From an uncultured Bacilli bacterium (lineage in GTDB: Bacteria; Bacillota_I; Bacilli_A; RF39; UBA660): 38,204 bases of DNA. A program made the translations under genes and the position numbers. The first letter of the stretch is position 1; each line of letters starts with the position of its first letter. The notes below the pieces were generated by a model, which saw only the letters and a list, made by a program, of their open reading frames with translations, was not told the origin of the DNA and searched no databases. Positions 1 through 7,922 of the stretch are shown here, piece after piece. The DNA lies in NCBI GenBank assembly GCA_934148995.1, contig CAKPDM010000014.1, forward strand, positions 1-38,204, read 5' to 3'.

Positions 1-63
1 ATAAACAAAGCAAACTAACCATAGATTTAACTTAATTATCTTAAATTTTAACTTTTCTCGTAC

Positions 64-90
64 TAAAAAGAAAAAGACCCAATAAGGTCT
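64..90 (-). terminator. Terminator of the long polysaccharide operon
   Basis: On the minus strand an AGACC/GGTCT stem (86-90 with 75-79) is followed by a T-rich run (64-74). It overlaps the stop codon of the GtrA gene (89-91), as expected for the end of the operon. Confidence 0.7.
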
Positions 91-541
91 ATTCTAAAAA
101 CATCTTTCTTGTAATAAAGTTAAATACCATTACTATTGCTGTTGCTACTATCTTAATTATTAGGTAACTAATCTTCATTACATCAGTACCAAACCACATA
201 ATTATCTCTGTAATAATTAAACCAACGATACTAAGTACAATAAAGATGACAAAATTAGCCTTTTCATTTTTTTCTTTATTAACATCAAAAACCCATTTTA
301 CACTAGCAATGTAATTATAAATAACCGAAATAGTAAATGCAATAGCTGCAGCTAATAACGTGTTAAGATGAAAAACTTCTTTACAAACAATCAAAGAAAC
401 ATAATCTATTACAAAAGCAATACCACCAACTATCCCAAATTTAAATATTTGAATAAGTAACTTTTCTTGTTTAGCATTTACTTTTATATGAAATAATTTT
501 AAACATTTTTTTACAAATAAACTAGCTTTATCCTTTTTCAT
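89..541 (-). CDS. GtrA-family membrane protein (putative polyprenyl-phosphate-sugar flippase)
   Basis: A 150-aa protein with four hydrophobic segments, starting at about residues 31, 60, 92 and 120. The family hallmark FxxVGGxAFxxD is present at about residues 34-46 (FGIVGGIAFVID). GtrA proteins are thought to flip polyprenyl-phosphate-linked monosaccharides across the membrane, where a GT-C enzyme uses them to decorate a surface polymer. Its start codon overlaps the stop of the upstream GT2 gene (TAATG), so the two are translationally coupled; this is the classic gtrA-gtrB pairing. It is the last gene of the operon. The family call is firm; the sugar is unknown. Confidence 0.88.
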   Translation of the reverse strand: MKKDKASLFVKKCLKLFHIKVNAKQEKLLIQIFKFGIVGGIAFVIDYVSLIVCKEVFHLNTLLAAAIAFTISVIYNYIASVKWVFDVNKEKNEKANFVIFIVLSIVGLIITEIIMWFGTDVMKISYLIIKIVATAIVMVFNFITRKMFLE

Positions 542-1479
542 TACTCTTCTTTTCCTCTATTAACATTTATTAACATAAGTTCAAACAATTGACGATGTTT
601 TTTAACAACCACTTCTAATATTACTCCACAAGCAAATAGCACAAGAGCAATCATTAACATAAAGCCAGAGAATATTAAAGTTGGATATCTTGGTACCAAA
701 CCAGTCTTAAAATATTCAGCAAAAACAGGAATACCAAAGCCAACAGAAATAATTAAAAATAATAAACTAAGTAAACTAAAGAAAATAGTTGGTTTATACT
801 CTTTGAATAGTCTTCCAATCGTTTTTAATACTCTAAAACCATCACGATACGTATTAAGCTTTGAAACACTACCAGCAGGACGGTCTCTATAACCGACCTT
901 AACTTCTTCTAATAAGAAATTCTTATCAAGAGCGTGAATAGTCATTTCTGTTTCTATTTCAAAACCTTTCGATAACACAGGAAAAGTCTTTACAAATTCA
1001 TAACTAAAAGCACGATAACCAGTCATAATATCACGAACATTACTTTCAAACAAAAAGTTAATCAATCCTCTTACTAAACGATTTCCAAAATTATGGAAAG
1101 GTCTTTTATTCTCAGTAAAATAAGTAGAAGAAAGTCTATCACCTATTACCATATCAACTCTTTTATTAAGGACTAAGTCACACATTTCTCTAGCATTCTC
1201 TGCTGGATAAGTATCATCGCCATCAATCATTAAATAACAATCAGCATCTATATCTTTAAACATACTTCTGATAACATTACCTTTTCCTTGACGATATTCA
1301 TATCTTACAATAGCACCAGCTTCTCTTGCAATTTCATCAGTATGGTCAGATGAATTATTATCATAAACATAAATATCTGCTTCTGGTAAAGCCTTTTTAT
1401 AGTCTTCTACTACTTTCTTAATAGTTTTTGATTCATTATAACAAGGAATCAACACAGCAATTTTTTTATTTTTTTTCAT
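541..1479 (-). CDS. GtrB-like polyprenyl-phosphate glycosyltransferase (GT2)
   Basis: A 312-aa protein. A cytoplasmic GT-A domain fills about residues 5-230, with the opening motif AVLIPCYNES, a DGDD metal/nucleotide motif at 86-89, and the YRDRPAGSVSKL stretch near 200 typical of dolichol/undecaprenyl-phosphate sugar synthases. Two C-terminal membrane segments follow (about 235-258 and 270-297). It should transfer a sugar from a nucleotide donor to undecaprenyl phosphate on the inner face of the membrane. I chose the ATG at 1479, which has GAGGAG six bases upstream. An in-frame TTG at 1497 would put that ribosome site inside the gene. The gene pairs with the GtrA gene downstream. The donor sugar cannot be read from sequence. 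Confidence 0.85.
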   Translation of the reverse strand: MKKNKKIAVLIPCYNESKTIKKVVEDYKKALPEADIYVYDNNSSDHTDEIAREAGAIVRYEYRQGKGNVIRSMFKDIDADCYLMIDGDDTYPAENAREMCDLVLNKRVDMVIGDRLSSTYFTENKRPFHNFGNRLVRGLINFLFESNVRDIMTGYRAFSYEFVKTFPVLSKGFEIETEMTIHALDKNFLLEEVKVGYRDRPAGSVSKLNTYRDGFRVLKTIGRLFKEYKPTIFFSLLSLLFLIISVGFGIPVFAEYFKTGLVPRYPTLIFSGFMLMIALVLFACGVILEVVVKKHRQLFELMLINVNRGKEE

Positions 1480-1511
1480 AACAAACTCCTCATACAAAAT
1501 ATAACAATTAA

Positions 1512-1520
1512 ATTATAACA
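1512..1520 (-). promoter_or_regulatory. Candidate internal promoter (extended -10)
   Basis: Minus-strand TGTTATAAT (TATAAT at 1512-1517, TG one base upstream) lies 33 bases before the GtrB-like ATG. The -35 position carries no good match, so this rests on the extended -10 alone. It could give the gtrB-gtrA pair some independent expression. Confidence 0.4.
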
Positions 1521-1526
1521 TAGATT

Positions 1527-3128
1527 TTAATAATCATCTAACATTTCTGGCACTAGGAAACTAAGTGGTACAAATAAAACAAAGATATAAACATAACGTA
1601 AGCTAAAAGCTATTGGAGTTGCTATCATTACCGTTAGCCATATTCCAAGTAACGGAGCAAAAGCAACAAATCCTTTAAAACCTTTTCTTCTGAAAGAAAT
1701 GATTCCAAATAATAATATTACAAAGAAGAATAATCCAGAGCTTATATATCTAGCTGGTCTTACAATAGCAGCAAAAGAAAAGTTAAAGATTTCTTCAAAA
1801 TAATCATGTTGTTTCACTTTATAAAAGTTATCCCATACTCCATCTTGAATATAACAAATATTAGAAGCATACCTAGTATGCCAGTAACCTAAAGTTTCAA
1901 GTAAATAAGAAGTAGCAGCAATATCAGGATTTTTCTTTACTAATGAAAACCATTCATTAATAAATTCCTTCTTATGATTAACTAAATAATCTTCATCAAA
2001 ACTATCAAGATACCACTTCATTGTATCAGCTAAATATGGAGTATATTTTTCTTTAACTTCATTTAAGTCCCAAATCTTTGAAATAGTTTTTACATCATTT
2101 TTACTATATTTACCATTAGTAACAATCGCTCCTACTTGTTGCATTGGAATAGCAATATTCTCAACAAATTCTGTTCCTAGTTTTAGATTACGATAAACTG
2201 GTCCTTGAATTATAAAAGTTAATATTACAAAAATACCATCAACAATTAAAAATAATTTATTTTTACCAATCTTCTTAAAATCAAATATTATTAAACAAGC
2301 CAAAGTAAAAGCAACAACATAAATACCATTATTTCTTAAGAAACAAACAAAGAAACTCAAAACTAACAATTTAAAGATATTACGTTTTTTCTTAAAATCA
2401 ATCTTGCCCGTTAAATAATCGATAAAGAACATTATATAAAGTAATAAGAATAAAGAAAAATAAGTATCTTTCCAAGTTGCTATCGCATAATAAGGAAATA
2501 AAGGACAGAATAAATAAACTACTAAGATAAAAACTAAATAACCTTTTTTAAGTCCTCTATTATAAAGCCATTTAACTACTAAAGCTAAAACAAAAGCCAT
2601 AAATACATATTGAATAATAGTATAAAGAAAAATAGCTATATTATAATCTTTTAAAGATTTACCAAGATGAGCAAAAATAGAAATAAAATAGGAATAAAGT
2701 AATGTATGATGATTATCTATCTTAAAAAACAAAGCTTGATTCATAGAAGTAAAGGCATCAGAATAAACAGCTCCTGGATAATATGTTAACAAATAAGGCG
2801 ACCAAACAAGAAGAAAAGATGAGAAAAGAAGTAAAAATCTTTTCCAAGACATTTTTCTGGTTTTCTCCAACAAAAACATATTCTTTTGATAAACTTCTAA
2901 ATTAATAATATTAATTAAAATATAGATACCTATAGAGATTACTAAAAATAATACTACCTCCCAAAAAGAGATATTATTAATAACAACATCTTTACTTTTA
3001 GCATAAATATCACCATTATAAACAATATTATTGCCAAATACTAATATTGCTCCTAGAAATAAAGAAAAAAGAAAGGTAAAGATTTTTTTATAATCAATAC
3101 CAAATAATTCCTTGCTTAACTTTTTCAT
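1527..3128 (-). CDS. Polytopic membrane protein, DUF6020-like, probable GT-C-type glycosyltransferase
   Basis: A 533-aa integral membrane protein with about 11-12 hydrophobic segments. After the first segments comes an extracytoplasmic loop, YPGAVYSDAF (about 117-126), followed by HH at 140-141. This resembles the DUF6020 family, which I recognise from memory. The acidic residue in the first large outer loop is where GT-C enzymes place their catalytic Asp. A region of about 150 residues (near 320-460), mostly hydrophilic, lies between membrane segments. Next to gtrB and gtrA it is the natural candidate for the third component, the enzyme moving the flipped sugar to the polymer. AGGAGG precedes the start. 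Membrane topology is firm; the enzymatic role is inferred. Confidence 0.65.
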   Translation of the reverse strand: MKKLSKELFGIDYKKIFTFLFSLFLGAILVFGNNIVYNGDIYAKSKDVVINNISFWEVVLFLVISIGIYILINIINLEVYQKNMFLLEKTRKMSWKRFLLLFSSFLLVWSPYLLTYYPGAVYSDAFTSMNQALFFKIDNHHTLLYSYFISIFAHLGKSLKDYNIAIFLYTIIQYVFMAFVLALVVKWLYNRGLKKGYLVFILVVYLFCPLFPYYAIATWKDTYFSLFLLLYIMFFIDYLTGKIDFKKKRNIFKLLVLSFFVCFLRNNGIYVVAFTLACLIIFDFKKIGKNKLFLIVDGIFVILTFIIQGPVYRNLKLGTEFVENIAIPMQQVGAIVTNGKYSKNDVKTISKIWDLNEVKEKYTPYLADTMKWYLDSFDEDYLVNHKKEFINEWFSLVKKNPDIAATSYLLETLGYWHTRYASNICYIQDGVWDNFYKVKQHDYFEEIFNFSFAAIVRPARYISSGLFFFVILLFGIISFRRKGFKGFVAFAPLLGIWLTVMIATPIAFSLRYVYIFVLFVPLSFLVPEMLDDY

Positions 3129-3140
3129 AGTTCATTCCTC

Positions 3141-4319
3141 CTATTCATCATATACTTCATAACATTTAACATAAAACTTCATTATTAGTTTTACCATTTT
3201 TTTAGGCCAGAACTTACTAAACATAATAGTATCTTCTTTTACTCTTAAATCATTATTCATACAAGATTTAGTAGTAGCTTCATCACTTATTCGAAAAGAC
3301 ATTAACTTAAGAGGAATATATCTTATTTTTCCTTTCATTCGATATATCTTTAAGAAAGTATCCCAGTCAAGACCAAATTTCAAATCGGAAGTAAAAATAT
3401 TTCCCTTCATTAATTTTTTATTATAAGTAGCTGATGGACACTGAATAGTATTACCAAGTGATAAAGTCATTACTCTAACCCATCTAATATTACCGATAAA
3501 AGGTATTCTAAGAGGAAATTTTAAGATTCGCTTTAACTTTAAATTCTTATTATCAACACTTTTACCATTTATATAATAAAAGTTATCTGTAGTGAGCATT
3601 AATTCTTCACCAGTATAATTAATTAAGATATTCTCTAAATAATCTTTATCATAAATATCATCTTGATGCACAACTGTCACTAACTCTGTCTTAGCATTAG
3701 AAACAGCAAAATTCCAATCATCTTGAATATCACTTTGACCTTTACGGAAATAAGTTTTAATCTTATATTTTTTAGCTAAGTCTTCAATATGTTTATTCTT
3801 AGTGGAAGAACAAATTATAACATTAGATTTTATTGATTGATTTTTAATAGATTTAATACACTCTTCTAAATAAGGTGATTCCTTATAAGCACAAATTGTA
3901 AATGTATGATACTTAGCTGGTTTTTTAAGATACTTATTTTCTTTCTTCGTAAATACCCAAATCTTACTAAAAAGAAAGTTATAAGGAATCGTTACAAATA
4001 AAGTTAAGATAGGTGCTATAACTTTAGAAAGACCTAAGACTTCTACCCATAATTTCATTGAAAAAATATTAATAAGATAAGAACTGCCATAAACTACATA
4101 ATATTTTAAAACAGAATTAGCATCATAAGTATTCTTCTTAAAAACCCACTTATTATTTAATAAATAACCAATTATAGAACTAAGTATATAAGCGATAGTT
4201 GTACATACAATATAATTAATTCCTAAGAAAAGTAAAGGATAGTAAAAGACCCATGAACTAAAAGTATTAATACAACCAACAATTCCAAATTTTAAAAACT
4301 GCTTTATATTTTTTTTCAT
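3141..4319 (-). CDS. GtrA domain fused to a GT2 glycosyltransferase
   Basis: A 392-aa two-domain protein. Residues 1-127 are a GtrA-like four-helix membrane domain (FGIVGCINTFSSW near 11-23, NNKWVFKK near 55). Residues about 135-390 are a soluble GT2-type domain with a YKESPYLEECIKSIKNQS opening and a VHQDDIYD acidic motif near 217. The GT2 half lacks C-terminal membrane helices, so GtrA may tether it. There is no frameshift or internal start with a strong ribosome site at the junction, so this looks like a genuine fusion. The gene lies between a GtrB-like gene upstream and the GT-C-like gene downstream. A terminator-like hairpin (4338-4364) stands between it and the upstream gene. Confidence 0.8.
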   Translation of the reverse strand: MKKNIKQFLKFGIVGCINTFSSWVFYYPLLFLGINYIVCTTIAYILSSIIGYLLNNKWVFKKNTYDANSVLKYYVVYGSSYLINIFSMKLWVEVLGLSKVIAPILTLFVTIPYNFLFSKIWVFTKKENKYLKKPAKYHTFTICAYKESPYLEECIKSIKNQSIKSNVIICSSTKNKHIEDLAKKYKIKTYFRKGQSDIQDDWNFAVSNAKTELVTVVHQDDIYDKDYLENILINYTGEELMLTTDNFYYINGKSVDNKNLKLKRILKFPLRIPFIGNIRWVRVMTLSLGNTIQCPSATYNKKLMKGNIFTSDLKFGLDWDTFLKIYRMKGKIRYIPLKLMSFRISDEATTKSCMNNDLRVKEDTIMFSKFWPKKMVKLIMKFYVKCYEVYDE

Positions 4320-4337
4320 ACTTCACCTATTAATTAC

Positions 4338-4364
4338 AAAAAAGAAATAATATATATTATTTCT
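4338..4364 (-). terminator. Terminator-like hairpin inside the operon
   Basis: On the minus strand AGAAATAAT (4364-4356) pairs perfectly with ATTATTTCT (4351-4343) around a 4-base loop, followed by six T. It sits between two genes of one operon, with no obvious promoter after it, so partial termination or attenuation is likely. Confidence 0.65.
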
Positions 4365-4367
4365 TTA

Positions 4368-5336
4368 TTATTTTCCTTCCTTTAATAATACGTCCTCAAT
4401 AATATACCTAGGTCGTTGTTTGGTTTCATTATATATTTTTCCAATATATTCACCAATTATTCCAATACATAAAACTTGAAAACTTCCAAAGAAACAAATA
4501 AGTGCTACTATAGTTGTCCAACCAGTTACATTATCAGAAACAAAATGACCAATAATTACATAGATTAGGAATAAAAAGCTTAGAAAAGAAACAATAAATC
4601 CTGCTGATGTTATTATTCTAATTGGTTTAATACTAAATGATAGAATTCCCTCAAGAGCAAAATTCAACATTTTCTTAAGTGGATATTTAGATTCACCAGC
4701 AAATCTTTCTTTTCTTTCATATTCAACTTTAGCAGTTTTAAAACCAAGTAAAGGAATAATACCACGTAAGAATAAATTTACTTCTTTAAAGTTTTCTAGT
4801 TCATTAAGTGCTCTTTTACTCATTAAACGATAATCAGCGTGATTATAAACGATTTCTACTCCTAATAAAGCCATAAATTTATAGAAACCTTCTGCTGTCG
4901 TTTTCTTAAACCAAGTATCAGTTTTTCTAGCTGACCTTACTCCATAAACAATATCACAACCATTGTTATATTCGATAACCATCTTATCAACAACATCAAT
5001 ATCATCTTGTAAATCAGCATCCATACTAACAACTATATCCGCATACTCTTTAGCAGTCATAAGACCAGCTAGTAAAGCATTTTGATGTCCTCTATTTCTT
5101 GAAAGATTTACTCCTGTTACATATTTATTAGTCTTATTAAATTGACTAATCAACTCCCAAGTCCTATCCTTTGAACCATCATTAACATACATAATTCTAC
5201 TTTCTTTACTAACTAGCTTATCTTTTATCATCTTATCTAGCTTTTCTGTTAATTTTTTGGTTGTTACTGGTAAAACTTCTTCTTCATTATAACAAGGTAT
5301 AACAAGATAAAGAATATTTTTTTTAACGTCTTTCAT
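4368..5336 (-). CDS. GtrB/CsbB-like polyprenyl-phosphate glycosyltransferase (GT2, DPM1-like)
   Basis: A 322-aa protein of typical family length. The GT-A domain (about 8-235) has LVIPCYNEEE, VNDGSKDRT and the metal motif DADLQDD at 106-112, then FAGESKYPLKKM near 217. Two C-terminal membrane helices follow (about 237-262 and 273-300). This is the family of bactoprenol glucosyl/N-acetylglucosaminyl transferases such as GtrB and CsbB. It charges undecaprenyl phosphate with one sugar for use outside the cell. GGGAGAG precedes the ATG, which lies one base after the upstream stop, indicating coupling. It probably works with the downstream GtrA-GT2 fusion and the upstream acyltransferase/GT-C protein. 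Confidence 0.88.
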   Translation of the reverse strand: MKDVKKNILYLVIPCYNEEEVLPVTTKKLTEKLDKMIKDKLVSKESRIMYVNDGSKDRTWELISQFNKTNKYVTGVNLSRNRGHQNALLAGLMTAKEYADIVVSMDADLQDDIDVVDKMVIEYNNGCDIVYGVRSARKTDTWFKKTTAEGFYKFMALLGVEIVYNHADYRLMSKRALNELENFKEVNLFLRGIIPLLGFKTAKVEYERKERFAGESKYPLKKMLNFALEGILSFSIKPIRIITSAGFIVSFLSFLFLIYVIIGHFVSDNVTGWTTIVALICFFGSFQVLCIGIIGEYIGKIYNETKQRPRYIIEDVLLKEGK

Positions 5337-5337
5337 A

Positions 5338-7908
5338 CTACTCTCCCTTTAAAACTTTATAGTTAGTTTTATTATAATCTATAACTAATATTTTTTCATC
5401 ATTTAAATCATAATCTTTTTTATTTATATAAACTTTAATCTTTTGATTGTTAAACGTTGAATTAATTATGAAACCTGGACCGTTAGTGAAACTAGTATAG
5501 CCTTCTGGAACATTTATAACATATACTTTTTCTACTTTATCTTTATATTTTTTACTTAGTTTTAATAAGTAGTTATATGTTTTTTTATCTTGATAAGCAG
5601 TGTTTGTCCAGTAAATTCTAAAGTTAGTAATGCAAGAACTGTGGTTAATTAGTAATAAGACAAATATTGTAAGTAAAATAATGGCAAAGTTCCTATTTAT
5701 TACTCTTCTAATAATACTATAAGCTAAATTAGCAATAATAATGGCTAGAAAAGCTGATGGTGCATATAAATACAATACATGATGCATATTAGGCATTGGT
5801 AAAACGGGAAGAATCAAAACTAAGAAGAAACCAACAGCTATTAAGTAAGAATAATCTTTTTTTAATAATTTTTTAATTGTTAGATAGATAATTATCAAAA
5901 TAACTATTAAAATAGCCATCTTATATTGAGCAGTATAATTAATTATATCAGTTACATTTCCATATACTAAACTACTAGTAGTAAAGTAAGCATAGATATA
6001 GATAAATAAGTCTTTAATTAATACTAATGGATTAAAGGTATAGTAATAAGCATCTTTAATATTATGAGTAACAGCACTTAGTGAGTTTAAGTATCTTGAA
6101 TAAATAAAATAAGCAAGCATTACGACAATCATTACTAATAGATAACTATTCTTCTTTAAAAATTCTTTAATATAATTGATAGTTAGTTTAAACTTAGCTT
6201 TAGTTTTTTCACATCTTTCAATATCTCTTATAAAACTATAAGCAAGTAAAGCAGCAGGAAGTCCAATAAACATCTCTTTAGTTCTTAAACTAATATAGTA
6301 AACTAAAATCATTATGATAGAAAGAATTATTTTCTTTAATTTATTTTTATTTTCTAACTCATCAATAGCAATATAAAGACGCGTACTAATAAGAGTTAAG
6401 GTAAATCCAAATAAATCAAACATACCTGCTTCCCAGAAACTTGCAAAAGTTGATACTGGATAAAGAGCAAATATTAAAGCAGCAATTAAACTAATAACAT
6501 TTTTTTCTTTATATTTATGAAGTATCTTTAAAGCGATAAAGTATACTAAACAAGCATTTAGAGAATGTAGAAGTAACATTGCTACTATATGACCTAAATA
6601 ATTAGTACCAAAAATGTTTAGTAATATTTTAACAACAACCCAACCACCAGATCTTGAGCAATAAACATCTGTTGGTAAAATACTAATGATGTCAGAAAAT
6701 TTACTAAATGGTAAAGTTGCTAAGTTATTATAATCATCAAAGACAAAGAAGTTTTTAGATGTTAAAGTCCATGAACTGAAGACAAATACTAAAGCTGTTA
6801 GTAAAAGACAAGCAGTTACATTATAATGCTTCTTTAAGAATGAATAAACTTTCTTAGTAAGAGCTATTAATGCTAACACTAATTTTTCTAAACCTAGAGA
6901 TAAAATCGTTGCTACAATAGCAGTTAAAATAGTTGCAAAGAAATTAGTATAAGTTGGTACTAAACTTTGTAATTGTGAAATATCAACTAGTTTTAGAAGA
7001 TATAATACGACAAAGATAATACGAAGAGCAAGAAAATGAAATACTAAGATAGCAAGACTATGTTTTCCAAGATAATCTAAGAAATTAGTCTTAAATTTAA
7101 ATTTGTCTTTTAACTTAACAATACCTTTCGCAAGTAGTGAAAATAATAAGATACCACTTAAAGAAACCGCAATCATTATTATAATATTAGGAAAACTTCG
7201 TGTCGTCCATTCAATATGTTGATAGTTAAAAGCTGCATACCAAATATAAAGAGCTAAAGAAAAAATAGTTAAACAAGTTTTTTCTACTTTATTAATATTT
7301 AGTTTAATATTTTTAAAAGTATTACCTAAAGTTACAAAGAATAAACTCATTGGAATTAAATCTAAAAAGTAAGCAACCGCTTCTTTACTAGAATAGAAAA
7401 GATAATAAGTAACAATTAATAGTATTGAAGAAATTATTAATCTTTTAATATACAAGTCTTTCTCACTAGTATGTTTACTCTTTTCTGTTAAATCATAAAT
7501 CAATTTAGAACAAACACTAGCAAAGAAAAGAACTACTAAAAACCAAGTTGCTCCTCCAAAGTCTGGTGTCCAAAAATATTTAAAGAAATTGATAAGTGAA
7601 TTAAAAGAATAAGTTGTAGAGTAAAAATATTTATATATACCAAGTACACTCATCACATATTGGATAAAGAGAAAAAAAGTATTAACCACAAAAAATGGTA
7701 TCATTAAACTTTTAAATTTCCTTTTAATATAATCCGTTAGTGACAACTTACTATAATCTGATGTATAACCAGAAATGAAAAAGAAAGCTGCCATATGAAA
7801 GGTATATATATAAGAAACTAGTTGAAAGTTATGACAATGTCCTAGAACTACTAGAAATATCAAAATAGCTTTATAAATATCGACCCATTCGATTCGTTTA
7901 TTTTTCAT
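5338..7908 (-). CDS. Acyltransferase-3 fused to a GT-C-like polytopic membrane domain
   Basis: An 856-aa membrane protein with two halves. Residues 1-350 are an acyltransferase family 3 domain, ten or so helices, with the DIYKAILIFLVVLGH opening (catalytic-type His24) and the second motif FHMAAFFFISGY (37-48). Residues about 365-856 form a second block of ten or more helices with an FDDYNN acidic pair in its first outer loop (about 393). It ends in a soluble tail of about 90 residues (LLKLSKKYKDKVEKVYV and onward). The second half looks like a GT-C or polymer-modifying enzyme. AAGGAG precedes the ATG. The first half would O-acylate sugars; the second would transfer a lipid-linked sugar. The acyltransferase call is firm, the GT-C call inferred. 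Confidence 0.75.
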   Translation of the reverse strand: MKNKRIEWVDIYKAILIFLVVLGHCHNFQLVSYIYTFHMAAFFFISGYTSDYSKLSLTDYIKRKFKSLMIPFFVVNTFFLFIQYVMSVLGIYKYFYSTTYSFNSLINFFKYFWTPDFGGATWFLVVLFFASVCSKLIYDLTEKSKHTSEKDLYIKRLIISSILLIVTYYLFYSSKEAVAYFLDLIPMSLFFVTLGNTFKNIKLNINKVEKTCLTIFSLALYIWYAAFNYQHIEWTTRSFPNIIIMIAVSLSGILLFSLLAKGIVKLKDKFKFKTNFLDYLGKHSLAILVFHFLALRIIFVVLYLLKLVDISQLQSLVPTYTNFFATILTAIVATILSLGLEKLVLALIALTKKVYSFLKKHYNVTACLLLTALVFVFSSWTLTSKNFFVFDDYNNLATLPFSKFSDIISILPTDVYCSRSGGWVVVKILLNIFGTNYLGHIVAMLLLHSLNACLVYFIALKILHKYKEKNVISLIAALIFALYPVSTFASFWEAGMFDLFGFTLTLISTRLYIAIDELENKNKLKKIILSIIMILVYYISLRTKEMFIGLPAALLAYSFIRDIERCEKTKAKFKLTINYIKEFLKKNSYLLVMIVVMLAYFIYSRYLNSLSAVTHNIKDAYYYTFNPLVLIKDLFIYIYAYFTTSSLVYGNVTDIINYTAQYKMAILIVILIIIYLTIKKLLKKDYSYLIAVGFFLVLILPVLPMPNMHHVLYLYAPSAFLAIIIANLAYSIIRRVINRNFAIILLTIFVLLLINHSSCITNFRIYWTNTAYQDKKTYNYLLKLSKKYKDKVEKVYVINVPEGYTSFTNGPGFIINSTFNNQKIKVYINKKDYDLNDEKILVIDYNKTNYKVLKGE

Positions 7909-7922
7909 AGAATTCTCCTTTC

